The notes: generated from the letters alone by a model not told the origin. Shown: positions 40,052 through 46,055, numbered from the stretch's first letter. The stretch: DNA of 46,055 nt from an uncultured Xanthobacter sp. (GCA_937872325.1 CALMSN010000222.1:1-46055), one strand, 5' to 3'. A program made the numbers and translations.

Positions 40052-40564
40052 ATGGGTATTCTGAACGATGGGCTGAGCGTCTTCGGGGGAATGGTCTCCG
40101 CCGCCAAGACCGTGCGCGACGGCATCCGCAAGCTCTCCGGGGAGGTCGACCAGGAGATGCGGAATAGCCTCAACATTCAGATCGGCGACCTGATCGACGC
40201 GATGCAGGAAATGAGGGAGCGCTACACGTCTTTGCTCGACCGCCTCCGCGAAGTTGAGGCAGAAAACCGCAAGTTGCGAGATTTCGAGATCGAAAAAGAG
40301 GACTACATCCTTGAGCAGCTCGCCCCTGATGCCTTTGCGTACGTGGATAAGGCGCACCGAGGCGCGAAGAGCGGCGCGCCCTACCTGTGTTGCCATTGTT
40401 TCGAGCGCAAGGTGAAGTCTGTACTTCAATTTGAAGATCATGCTGCGCACACGGACAAGCTGAAGTGCCATGCATGCGGAAGCGTGGTGCACAAGGCGGC
40501 GGACCGTGGGCAAACGGTGATGATCGGCCGCGTCAACAACCGTTGGTCGATGGATGATTTTTGA
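40052..40564 (+). CDS. Plus-strand moron: coiled coil plus zinc ribbon
   Basis: A 170-residue protein on the strand opposite to the early operon, MGILNDGLSVFGGMVSAAKT..., with a heptad coiled coil (about residues 50-75) and a C-terminal CxxC zinc ribbon (YLCCHCFERK ... LKCHACGSVVHK). GGAG lies six bases before ATG 40052. It is divergent from the transposase and convergent with the small gene at 40576. The composition looks less GC-rich than its neighbours, suggesting transfer. Similar proteins occur as prophage cargo; the function is unknown. Confidence 0.82.
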   Translation: MGILNDGLSVFGGMVSAAKTVRDGIRKLSGEVDQEMRNSLNIQIGDLIDAMQEMRERYTSLLDRLREVEAENRKLRDFEIEKEDYILEQLAPDAFAYVDKAHRGAKSGAPYLCCHCFERKVKSVLQFEDHAAHTDKLKCHACGSVVHKAADRGQTVMIGRVNNRWSMDDF

Positions 40565-40575
40565 GGTGCGTGGGG

Positions 40576-40776
40576 TCACCATCTCGCGCCTCCCGAAGGG
40601 GCTTTCCCCTCAGCAGCAGACACGCGCACTTCTGCTACAATTCGCTTTGAACGGCGCCAGGACCATCGATCGGAAAGTGCTGCCTCAAGCGCCACCCGGA
40701 GATGCGCCAATGTTTCCGGCGAACACGCCTCTCCGGCGACAGTGAATCCGCGCAGGTGGGACCTATCCTGCATCAT
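40576..40776 (-). CDS. Small early protein upstream of the moron
   Basis: A 66-residue basic protein, MMQDRSHLRGFTVAGEACSP..., rich in Arg and Ala, with helix VALEAALSDRWSWRRSKRIV. It couples by ATGA to the CII-like gene upstream. Not recognised. Confidence 0.6.
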   Translation of the reverse strand: MMQDRSHLRGFTVAGEACSPETLAHLRVALEAALSDRWSWRRSKRIVAEVRVSAAEGKAPSGGARW

Positions 40777-41219
40777 CGCCCTCCCTTGTAGCGGGCGGTC
40801 AGAGCAGCCTTGCGGCGGGCGATCTCGGCTTCGCGCTCTTCCAGGAGGTGGAGCTCGATCAGGTCGGCATACTTGGCGGGCACCACCACATATCCATGCT
40901 GTTCCGGCAGCCAGCCGAGGAGGCTCGTGTCCCCCGTCACCTCGATCAGGGCGGCAAAAGCGTCGAGCGGGATCCGGTTGCTCGCCTTGGCAGGGCTGGC
41001 CCAGGCATCCAGCATCGCCGCAGTGATCGTGCGGTCGAGCATGGCGCTCATCTCCGCGGCCACCTGAGCGCGATCACGCTTCTCCACCGCGCGCTTGATC
41101 AGCCGCGCGATCACGAGGTCCATCGGTCCGCGCACGTCTTCCGCCCGCGGCGCCACCGTCACCTGCGGCTGCCAGTCGGCAAAAAGATCAAGCGTGGCGC
41201 GGTCGCGAGGCGGCACCAT
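40773..41219 (-). CDS. CII/CP76-like phage regulatory protein
   Basis: A 148-residue protein starting MVPPRDRATLDLFADWQPQV. The part PLDAFAALIEVTGDTSLLGW followed by LPEQHGYVVVP resembles Phage_CP76/CII-like activators, and a helical part precedes it. It overlaps the small upstream RHH gene by one base. A similar gene commonly sits upstream of transposase A in transposable phages; an activator role is inferred. Confidence 0.72.
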   Translation of the reverse strand: MVPPRDRATLDLFADWQPQVTVAPRAEDVRGPMDLVIARLIKRAVEKRDRAQVAAEMSAMLDRTITAAMLDAWASPAKASNRIPLDAFAALIEVTGDTSLLGWLPEQHGYVVVPAKYADLIELHLLEEREAEIARRKAALTARYKGGR

Positions 41220-41425
41220 CAGTCCTCCCGCCCATGCGCGGCCGCATCGTCCGCAACGACATCCCGGATGATCGAGGCAACGATGGCGGCGACGGTCTGG
41301 CCGGCCTCGTCCGCGATGGCGGCGAGCTGCCCGTGGGTCTCGGCATCGAGCACGACGGTGAGCCGGCGCGGCGCCGGCTCCTCGGGCTGGACGTCCGCCC
41401 AGGACCATGTGGTGCGGGAAGGCAT
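41219..41425 (-). CDS. Small RHH-like DNA-binding protein
   Basis: A 68-residue protein, MPSRTTWSWADVQPEEPAPR..., with a ribbon-helix-helix-like pattern (RRLTVVLDAETHGQLAAIAD, then AGQTVAAIVASIIRDVV). Its ATG follows GGTAATCTG and a run of nine G (minus strand) that may act as the ribosome site. It overlaps the CII-like gene by one base. Confidence 0.68.
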   Translation of the reverse strand: MPSRTTWSWADVQPEEPAPRRLTVVLDAETHGQLAAIADEAGQTVAAIVASIIRDVVADDAAAHGRED

Positions 41426-41453
41426 CAGATTACCCCCCCCCACGAGAAGCTGA

Positions 41454-41501
41454 GACGGGCGCGCGGGGGCTGATGTCAGGGCAGCATCCCGCGCGCCCGT
41501 C
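41454..41501. repeat. Perfect 14-bp inverted repeat upstream of the RHH gene
   Basis: Arms GACGGGCGCGCGGG (41454-41467) and CCCGCGCGCCCGTC (41488-41501) with a 20-base loop. Together with nearby TTTCTGG repeats (about 41547-41569) it fills the 289-base gap between the RHH gene and the plus-strand gene at 41715. Possible roles are a terminator, an operator or an RNA structure in the leader. Confidence 0.5.
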
Positions 41502-41714
41502 TTCCCCGCTTGCGCCTGGGCGAACAGGCGCGCGCTGGATCCGGATTTCTGGCTTTCTGGATTTCTGGCCCCCCCGAAAGGGGCCGGACGGGCGAGGCCC
41601 GCCCGGCTCAAGTCATGGGAGGATGTGCGGGTAGCCCCGCCGCCCCACCACTGGCGCAGGTGGCGCGCTTCCCTGACAATCGCAGTGCAAACAGACGAGT
41701 CGGGGGAAGCCGAA

Positions 41715-42023
41715 ATGACCGAGAAAGAGTTGACTGAAAAGCAGATGAAAGCGGTTCTGCGCGCCAAGATGACCATCGAAAAACTGGGAGAGGTGGACGT
41801 GGCCTGGAAGCCCCTCCTCGCCGACGCGATGCTGAATCTGTTCGCCAGCCTCGAAACCATCAGTGCAGAGGATGTAACCCGCGTGCTGGAGGCGGGACTG
41901 CAGCAACCCACCATCCGGGTTCTTGGCACCGACATGCGCCTCGAAACCGGGCATATCGCACTACGCGCGGCCATGCGACACCTCGCCGACAGCGTCGCCA
42001 AGCGCGAGCAAAAGAAGGAATAG
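41715..42023 (+). CDS. Plus-strand moron of unknown function
   Basis: A 102-residue protein, MTEKELTEKQMKAVLRAKMT..., with a protein-like composition that differs from the Arg/Pro-rich shadows nearby: helical, charged, ending SVAKREQKKE. GGGGAA lies seven to ten bases upstream of ATG 41715. It is antisense to the early operon and is followed at once by a strong hairpin. Not recognised. Confidence 0.75.
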   Translation: MTEKELTEKQMKAVLRAKMTIEKLGEVDVAWKPLLADAMLNLFASLETISAEDVTRVLEAGLQQPTIRVLGTDMRLETGHIALRAAMRHLADSVAKREQKKE

Positions 42024-42182
42024 GAGGAGGGTCCAACCCTCCTCCTGGCAGGGGAAATGCTCGGCGACGAGGCGTTCGACCTCGTCCTTCGGAGCGCGAT
42101 CGGCGGCAACCTGCTCACCAACCTTGCCGACAGCCGCATCAAGGCGCGCAGAAGCGTTGAGGTGCGCCATTTCGGGTTTCAC
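41961..42182 (-). CDS. Possible small early protein overlapping the plus-strand moron
   Basis: A 73-residue frame, MKPEMAHLNASARLDAAVGK..., linked by ATGA to the upstream gene. Its first 47 residues look coding-like, but its last part (WTLLLFLLLLALGD) is the antisense of the hairpin and of the 3' end of the plus-strand gene. Either the real protein ends elsewhere or the plus-strand gene inserted over its tail. Low confidence. Confidence 0.4.
   Translation of the reverse strand: MKPEMAHLNASARLDAAVGKVGEQVAADRAPKDEVERLVAEHFPCQEEGWTLLLFLLLLALGDAVGEVSHGRA
42022..42046. terminator. 10-bp hairpin after plus-strand gene
   Basis: AGGAGGAGGG (42022-42031) and CCCTCCTCCT (42037-42046) are perfect arms with a TCCAA loop directly after the stop of the plus-strand gene. 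On the minus strand a moderately T-rich stretch (ATTCCTTCTTTTGC) follows, so it could terminate in both directions, including the early operon. Confidence 0.55.
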
Positions 42183-42907
42183 CGTAGGGGTGCCATGCGG
42201 AGCACAGCGGAGAGGATGGCTTCGGCCTGCTCTTCGTAGGCGCGCCAGTTCGGCATCACCTCGCTATTCGGCCCGCAGATCTTTGATCGCGGAGCGTCGT
42301 CGTCAGGATCTTCGCCGTAGCTGGAGCTGGAGCTGATGATGCGAGCGATGTCCTCGGCCTTCATCCTCGCGGCCGGCTGCCGAGCAGCGCGTTCCGCACG
42401 GCCCTTGACCTGGGGGCGGTAGGGATTCTGCGTGACGACCCCTAAGATGCTGGCGCGGATCGCCGCCACCTCGGCGGCGGTCGCGCCCTTCTGCTTGCGC
42501 GGGCCTGCCGCCATCAGCTCGCACAGCGCCTCCGGCGTCGTCGGCAGCGGCACCGCCCGGTACGTGTAGCCCCGTCCGTCCCGCACGAGCTGGCGGAGGT
42601 AGGTGTCGACATCGTCCGCGCCGGCAAACCACCGATCGCCGGAGCCTTGCCCGGAGACGTGGTGGACGACGGGCTGCGGGCGCTCATCTCCAGAGGGCTC
42701 GGCAGGAGGAGCAACGGACGTTGCCGCAGACAGCGCATCGCGGACGATGTTGATCTGATCGTTCACCGCGAGCCATTGGCAGCTGAAGTCTTCCGCGACC
42801 GCGCTCGGGTTGATGTGGGTGAGCAACGCGGAGGTTGATCCAATTAGGCGATCGATCTGACGCCGCAGATCATCCGGTACAACCGGGGCAGACGGGTTGC
42901 GGTCCAT
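42179..42907 (-). CDS. Unknown early protein
   Basis: A 242-residue protein, MDRNPSAPVVPDDLRRQIDR..., with an N-terminal helical region and a conserved-looking middle (AGADDVDTYLRQLVRDGRGY). A basic region with QNPYRPQVKGRAERAARQ precedes a Ser-rich linker and a final helix (WRAYEEQAEAILSAVLRMAP). Not recognised. GTG 42910 or ATG 42907 can start it; both overlap the previous stop. Confidence 0.7.
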   Translation of the reverse strand: MDRNPSAPVVPDDLRRQIDRLIGSTSALLTHINPSAVAEDFSCQWLAVNDQINIVRDALSAATSVAPPAEPSGDERPQPVVHHVSGQGSGDRWFAGADDVDTYLRQLVRDGRGYTYRAVPLPTTPEALCELMAAGPRKQKGATAAEVAAIRASILGVVTQNPYRPQVKGRAERAARQPAARMKAEDIARIISSSSSYGEDPDDDAPRSKICGPNSEVMPNWRAYEEQAEAILSAVLRMAPLR

Positions 42908-43044
42908 CACAGCACGCCTCCCATCCAGAGCCCGGCCACCAGCCCGACCAGGCCGAGCACGAGCACGTACAGCAGCAGCACCGCGAGCATGCGGGCGGGC
43001 AGATCGAGCGCGACGTCGTCGTGCTCGTCGGGGATTGGGGTCAT
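42907..43044 (-). CDS. Small single-pass membrane protein
   Basis: A 45-residue protein, MTPIPDEHDDVALDLPARML..., that is mostly one transmembrane helix (AVLLLYVLVLGLVGLVAGLW). ATGA coupling to the upstream membrane protein suggests that the two act together. Not recognised; superinfection exclusion or envelope signalling is possible at this early position. Confidence 0.68.
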   Translation of the reverse strand: MTPIPDEHDDVALDLPARMLAVLLLYVLVLGLVGLVAGLWMGGVL

Positions 43045-43253
43045 CGGGCCACCATCAGGGTTGCGAGGGAGAGGATCGGCGCCGCGATCAGCGCGGCCGC
43101 CACGATCAGGAGCGCCCGGTGCGCCTCCGCCCGGATCTCGGCGAGGCGGCGGTCCGCGCGATGGATGGGGTGCAGCTCGGGCACAGGGCCAAGGGGCGCC
43201 CCGATGGGATCGATGGCAGCGCGGCGCCGCGCGGTTGACCGATGCACGCTCAT
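43041..43253 (-). CDS. Small membrane protein
   Basis: A 70-residue protein with a charged N-terminal half (residues 1-46) and a C-terminal transmembrane helix (ALLIVAAALIAAPILSLATL). It is the second gene of the early operon, coupled by ATGA to Ner. Not recognised. Confidence 0.68.
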   Translation of the reverse strand: MSVHRSTARRRAAIDPIGAPLGPVPELHPIHRADRRLAEIRAEAHRALLIVAAALIAAPILSLATLMVAR

Positions 43254-43555
43254 GCGGCGGCTCCGACGTCAGCCGGACCGCGTCCGTTTTGGCTAGCGGA
43301 CTCACGCTCCGCGAGGATACGTTTGGCCCAGGGTGACGGCGTCGTGTACCGCTTCGGCCAAAGCACCTCGGGGGCGACCCCGAGGAAATCGGCAATGGCT
43401 CTCTCGCCGGCGATGTGCCGGCGCACAACGGCGGTGCGGCAGGCGGATGGGTGGAGCCCTGCCTTGATGGCGATTTCCGTCAGGGTACTTCCACGCCTGC
43501 GCACCTCGGCCGTGATCGCGTGCTTGTCCCACCGGACAGGCGCCGTTCTGGCCAT
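43250..43555 (-). CDS. ner: Ner/Nlp-like early regulator
   Basis: A 101-residue protein with the winged helix-turn-helix of the Ner/SfsB family: VRWDKHAITAEVRRRGSTLT, EIAIKAGLHPSACRTAVVRR and the hallmark GERAIADFLGVAPEVLWPKR. In Mu, Ner turns down early and repressor promoters. As first gene of the leftward operon, facing the divergent repressor, it fits that role exactly. Confidence 0.9.
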   Translation of the reverse strand: MARTAPVRWDKHAITAEVRRRGSTLTEIAIKAGLHPSACRTAVVRRHIAGERAIADFLGVAPEVLWPKRYTTPSPWAKRILAERESASQNGRGPADVGAAA

Positions 43556-43808
43556 GTTTCAACCTCCGTAACGACCGGCCTGGCAGGGCGGGTTCTTGCG
43601 GCTCTGTGCGCGCGCTTTTGCGGGCGCTTTTGCGTCTATGGGAGGGATTGTTGGCACGTTTAGGCCACATGATCAAGCCGATTTGTGCCTATCCAACTTT
43701 GGATCGGTTTGTTTCATCGCTTAATTGGGCTAATATATTGACACGATTGAGCTATATTAACTCGGACAGTTATCCGCGCACTGCCCCCCCGCTATCCGAG
43801 ATCGCGCA
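43556..43808. promoter_or_regulatory. Divergent repressor/early operator-promoter region
   Basis: A 253-base gap, unusually AT-rich between 43670 and 43780. It holds a perfect dyad ATCCAA-CT-TTGGAT (43691-43704). On the plus strand, TTGGAT (43699) with TAATTG 17 bases later could serve the repressor, and a TTGACA lies at 43738. On the minus strand TATATT-like sequence near 43735 could be the early -10. Two tandem GCGCTTTTGCG copies lie close to Ner (about 43606-43630). Binding sites for repressor and Ner are expected here. Confidence 0.6.
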
Positions 43809-44351
43809 ATGACCGCGGATGGCGATGTCAGCGCGCGAATCAGGGATTGCGCCAATCTTGTGGGCGGCGGGAACGAGCTCAGCCGCAAGTCCGGCATCCC
43901 GCGCCGAAGCCTCGAGAACTACCTCACCGGGCGCGAGCCAAAAGCGTCGGTTTTGCTGGCGATCGCGCGCGCTGCAGACGTGCGCCTAGAGTGGCTCATT
44001 GCGGGCGACGAGCCCATGTGCACGCCGTCCGCCGACGCCCACGCGTCGCTGCAACAGCAGAGCCAGACTGGCGGCCAGAGCCAGGCGCAGCCTCAAAGCT
44101 CATCGACCGGCATGGACCGCGCCCTGATGGGCCGGATCTTCGACGCCGTGTCGACACTCTATAAGGATGAGGGCGCGGCCATCTCGACAATCGACCTCGG
44201 CGAGACGGCTGCGCGGATTTACGACCAGGTCATCCGCTCGCCGGTTCCGCCTGAGGCCCGGCTCAATGCCCTCATGGGCGTGATCGAGGTTGAGCGCGAC
44301 CAGATCCGCGCCGATGCCAAGAACCCCAAACAGCGCAAAGCCTCGGCCTGA
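43809..44351 (+). CDS. c: Lysogeny repressor (c-like)
   Basis: A 180-residue repressor with an N-terminal helix-turn-helix (NELSRKSGIPRRSLENYLTG, then REPKASVLLAIARAADVRLE), a Gln/Ser-rich linker (about residues 80-100) and a helical C-terminal domain for oligomerisation. No LexA-like Ser-Lys protease part is evident. It is transcribed away from the early operon, as in Mu. It should repress the divergent promoter to keep lysogeny. Confidence 0.88.
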   Translation: MTADGDVSARIRDCANLVGGGNELSRKSGIPRRSLENYLTGREPKASVLLAIARAADVRLEWLIAGDEPMCTPSADAHASLQQQSQTGGQSQAQPQSSSTGMDRALMGRIFDAVSTLYKDEGAAISTIDLGETAARIYDQVIRSPVPPEARLNALMGVIEVERDQIRADAKNPKQRKASA

Positions 44352-44353
44352 TC

Positions 44354-44485
44354 GTGGTCAAGGCCCTGCTGTTGCCGCTCCCGCTCCGCCGGGCGGCTCT
44401 GCAGGGCACATGCGTGGCCCTGCACCTGCACTGCGCCGACCGCGCCGCGGAAGGCTGGCCCGCCTTCCTAGCAGCGGGGATCTAG
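44354..44485 (+). CDS. Possible small ORF downstream of the repressor
   Basis: A 43-residue frame from GTG 44354, two bases after the repressor stop, to a TAG inside the first repeat core. It is hydrophobic at the start (VKALLLPLPLRRAAL) and ends WPAFLAAGI. Its stop codon GATCTAG is part of the repeated sequence, which also occurs at 44733 and 45151. Real coding status is uncertain. Confidence 0.35.
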   Translation: MVKALLLPLPLRRAALQGTCVALHLHCADRAAEGWPAFLAAGI

Positions 44486-44507
44486 CGATTACACCAGCCT
44501 TCGGACT
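44471..44507 (+). repeat. Repeat core copy 1 (37 bp)
   Basis: The 37-bp core GCAGCGG-GATCTAGCGATT-ACACCAGCCTTCGGACT differs at one base from copies 2 and 3. Here the hairpin 3' arm is broken (ACTTTC instead of ACTGGT). Confidence 0.8.
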
Positions 44508-44612
44508 TTCAGCGACGTCGGTCGCGAAAAGAGTCCGATATTTTGATATTTTGGCTGATTGTCAGTGGGTTGCCGGTCACGGCAAGGCCGCTGAAATGCC
44601 TTTCACCCACAC

Positions 44613-44657
44613 CGCTGTGACTTTCAGCGATGCTTGATCCCGCTGAAAGTCACAGCG
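44613..44657. repeat. Perfect 17-bp inverted repeat
   Basis: CGCTGTGACTTTCAGCG (44613-44629) and CGCTGAAAGTCACAGCG (44641-44657) are exact inverted arms with an 11-base spacer. Part of the arm (GACTTTCAGCGA) also occurs at 44504-44515 right after repeat core 1. It could be a terminator for repressor transcripts or a protein site. Confidence 0.75.
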
Positions 44658-44689
44658 CCTCAATCAAAAGATTGGCGAAAGACTGAAGC

Positions 44690-44784
44690 GCCTGCAAGTG
44701 AAGGGGCTTGCTGACCGGCCTTTCTGGCAGCGGAGATCTAGCGATTACACCAGCCTTCGGACTGGTCACTGCTGGCGCAGTGGC
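44690..44784 (+). repeat. 95-bp direct repeat, copy 2
   Basis: Matches copy 3 (45108-45202) with five mismatches in 95 bases and no gaps. It contains ACCAG-C-C-TTCG-G-A-CTGGT, which as plus-strand RNA folds to a hairpin closed by a cUUCGg tetraloop. It begins with GCCTGCAAGTGAA. No ORF of the track-like kind spans it convincingly. Confidence 0.85.
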
Positions 44785-45107
44785 GCAACCGTGCCGTTTC
44801 GGGCTTATGTGATTGCGGAGATTTGTCTTTCACCAGCAGTGACCGGCGTCACAGCTGACGGGATTTCGGTCACTCCTGGAGCGCTGCAGCAGTGACCGGC
44901 GGGCCGCTAGGGGAACGATTCGCCCTCCGGCCCTCCTCGCCCAAATTTAACGGAAATGAACGCCCACAGGCGTTGCGTAGTTCACTTGCAGGCTATGGAG
45001 CGACAAATTTAGAGATATGTCGCGCTATATCATTGGTACAATTGCGCTTTATGCAGGGTGCAAGCACCTGCAGGCTGATCGCTGATTTTTGCAGGCTGTC
45101 GCCGCGA

Positions 45108-45202
45108 GCCTGCAAGTGAAGGGGCTTGCTGGCCGGCCTTGCTGGCAGCGGAGATCTAGCGATTACACCAGCCTTCGGACTGGTCGCCGCTGTCGCAGTG
45201 GC
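45108..45202 (+). repeat. 95-bp direct repeat, copy 3
   Basis: Second full-length copy, 418 bases from copy 2, with the cUUCGg hairpin intact and 90 of 95 bases identical. It is preceded by two TGCAGGC boxes. Confidence 0.85.
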
Positions 45203-45596
45203 CACGTAGCAAGCCCGTTATTACAGTTCCGACCTACGGAGCGTCTATGACAGGCCAGTTTTCTCCCATCATACTGATATCTAAGTAGATATTCAGAGGT
45301 CGGAAGCGCTTCCGGGCTAGGTCCGGTTTTTTCCGGGCTGCCGACATGAGCCCGGAAGATACGACCAGCGTCGCGCAGCGTTTTCCTGAATTGGCAAAGA
45401 TGGCCGGTGGCGTCGATGTGTTCGCGGCAGTCCAGCCGCGCACCTTCGGCCGTTAAGTGCCTATAACACATTGATATTGCGATAATATGCGCTTCTGCCG
45501 CGACTTGCGGCAAAATACCGGTACATCACGTCAGACAGGATGGTTAACTGCCGTGAGCGCTGATATTCTTCCACGCCTCTGGTGGTGGCTGGCGAG

Positions 45597-46000
45597 TGCA
45601 ATTCGATCTTGCGCGACGGGGCTGAGGGCGGTTTTCAGTGCAGTTTGATTCTGCGCGCCGCTTTTCGTGGGATGGACATGCTGCCCGCGTTCAACGCCTT
45701 GTACGCACGACCTTATCCGGCGGGTCCCGGCGAGGTCCGGCCCAATCCGACGTCAACTCCCCAATGCAGTCCGGTTCTGCGGGTCACAACAGGTGGGCGC
45801 TGATCAGTCCAGTTTGATCTTGCGCGCATAGGGCCGTCGCCGATTTTGGTCCAGCCTGATCTTGCGGGGGCCTTCGCCCGATTGGCGCCCGTGTTAACGG
45901 CCACAAAACCCCGCGAACACTCGCCCTTCGCCCGCCCGTCCCCACCTAATCCCACCTAATCCCGGGTATCCGCCAGTCCAATCCGGTTCTGCGGGTCACA
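45597..46000. repeat. attL: Phage left end with six transposase-binding-like sites
   Basis: Sites of the form GTCCAGTTTGATCTTGCGCG occur at 45597-45617, 45639-45660, 45765-45788, 45807-45829, 45849-45870 and 45975-46000. They are inverted relative to the three sites at the right end. The terminal copy and the one at 45770-45788 share 19 identical bases (45982-46000). The terminus reads TGTGACCC inward from 46000, next to purH. CCCACCTAAT is repeated in tandem at 45941-45960. These are the likely MuA-type L sites. Confidence 0.75.
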
Positions 46001-46055
46001 CGTCTGCGGCGGCGATCACCTCGGCATCGCGCATGGAGCCGCCGGGCTGGATCAC
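46001..46055 (-). CDS. purH: PurH C-terminal fragment interrupted by the phage (partial)
   Basis: Reading the minus strand from 46055 gives VIQPGGSMRDAEVIAAAD, the conserved C-terminal region of PurH (AICAR transformylase / IMP cyclohydrolase, last two steps of IMP synthesis). The family normally continues about 15-20 residues, ending near RHFRH. Here the frame runs into the phage end and stops at once (GAC GTG TGA). The 5' part lies outside the window. The insertion removes the last residues; activity cannot be judged. Confidence 0.85.

Larger units (their letters stand above)
44486..45590. other. Non-coding repeat-rich region between repressor and left-end sites
   Basis: About 1.1 kb without a convincing gene. 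Besides the long repeats it holds several TGCAGGC boxes (about 44988, 45069, 45091 and inverted 44690, 45108), a GTGAC-CGGC-GTCAC dyad (44839-44852), an ATATCT-AAGT-AGATAT dyad (45277-45292) and a CGGAAGCGCTTCCG palindrome (45301-45314). The best frame on the minus strand (45163-45513) lacks a coding look. In Mu this part has the internal activation sequence and operators. Confidence 0.6.

Noticed and set aside
44698-45119. Plus-strand frames of 65 and 75 codons inside the repeat region
   Set aside because: They arise from the repeat itself, contain no recognisable domain and lack good ribosome sites.
45163-45513. Minus-strand 116-codon frame in the left-end region
   Set aside because: It covers part of the 95-bp repeat and a palindrome, has no ribosome site and no protein-like features.
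45770-45788. Alternative left terminus at the inner copy of the terminal site
   Set aside because: More end-type sites lie outside it (to 46000) and the DNA beyond 45788 is not host-like; purH begins only at 46001.
1-46055. CRISPR arrays, tRNA or rRNA genes
   Set aside because: No regularly spaced short repeats and no tRNA-like cloverleaf or rRNA sequence was seen; the repeats near 44.4-45.2 kb are too long, too few and irregularly spaced.

Overview
The window is essentially one complete transposable (Mu-like) bacteriophage, about 45.9 kb (roughly 69-46000), from a GC-rich alphaproteobacterium. The host class is inferred from three things: high GC, a GapR/DUF2312-type protein, and 55 bases of host DNA at the right edge that translate as the C-terminal part of PurH (ending ...PGGSMRDAEVIAAAD). 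There are no tRNA, rRNA or CRISPR features. Almost every gene is on the minus strand, so the phage genome reads right to left: the immunity (left) end is at 46000 and the right end near 69.

Layout in phage order. (1) 46000-45590 is the left end, with six copies of a putative transposase-binding site. (2) 45590-44350 holds no convincing gene but carries 95-bp direct repeats, a 17-bp inverted repeat and RNA-hairpin motifs. (3) The repressor (+ strand, 43809-44351) lies back to back with a Ner-like regulator (43250-43555). (4) The early operon (43.5-29.8 kb) holds small regulators, the MuA-like DDE transposase, the MuB-like ATPase, a run of small stop/start-coupled ORFs, a DUF3164 protein, an adenine methyltransferase, a DUF2786 protein, GemA/Gp16 and a Mor-like activator. 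Two + strand genes interrupt it. (5) The lysis and packaging block (29.7-21.8 kb) holds a multidomain endolysin, a TraR/DksA zinc finger, DUF2730, a VpaChn25_0724-type protein, TerS, TerL, a DUF935 portal and MuF. (6) The head block (21.7-17.1 kb) holds a small Cys-rich protein, protease/scaffold, decoration protein, major capsid, an Acb2-like anti-CBASS protein, DUF1320 and gpG. (7) The tail block (17.1-1.2 kb) is in P2 order: a DUF1834-like protein, V, W, J, I, a large baseplate protein, fibres, then FI sheath, FII tube, E/E' with a -1 frameshift, tape measure, U, X, D. (8) The right end holds the GapR-like gene, Com and a DNA methyltransferase in place of Mom, then three more end sites.

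The phage is therefore a mosaic: Mu-type replication, packaging and head genes joined to a P2-type contractile tail, as established for BcepMu-like phages. Functions that could oppose host defences are an Acb2-like cyclic-nucleotide sponge, two DNA methyltransferases and an unknown Cys-rich gene at the position where Pseudomonas Mu-like phages carry anti-CRISPR genes. Regulation visible in the sequence includes a divergent repressor/Ner region, a Mor-like activator, shared GGTGAC-N4-GTCACC dyads ahead of late gene blocks, an intrinsic terminator just before acb2, and a Com-MTase overlap. The two flanks do not match each other: no shared 5-bp duplication is seen and the left flank does not continue purH. 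The host DNA at the two ends therefore probably comes from different loci.
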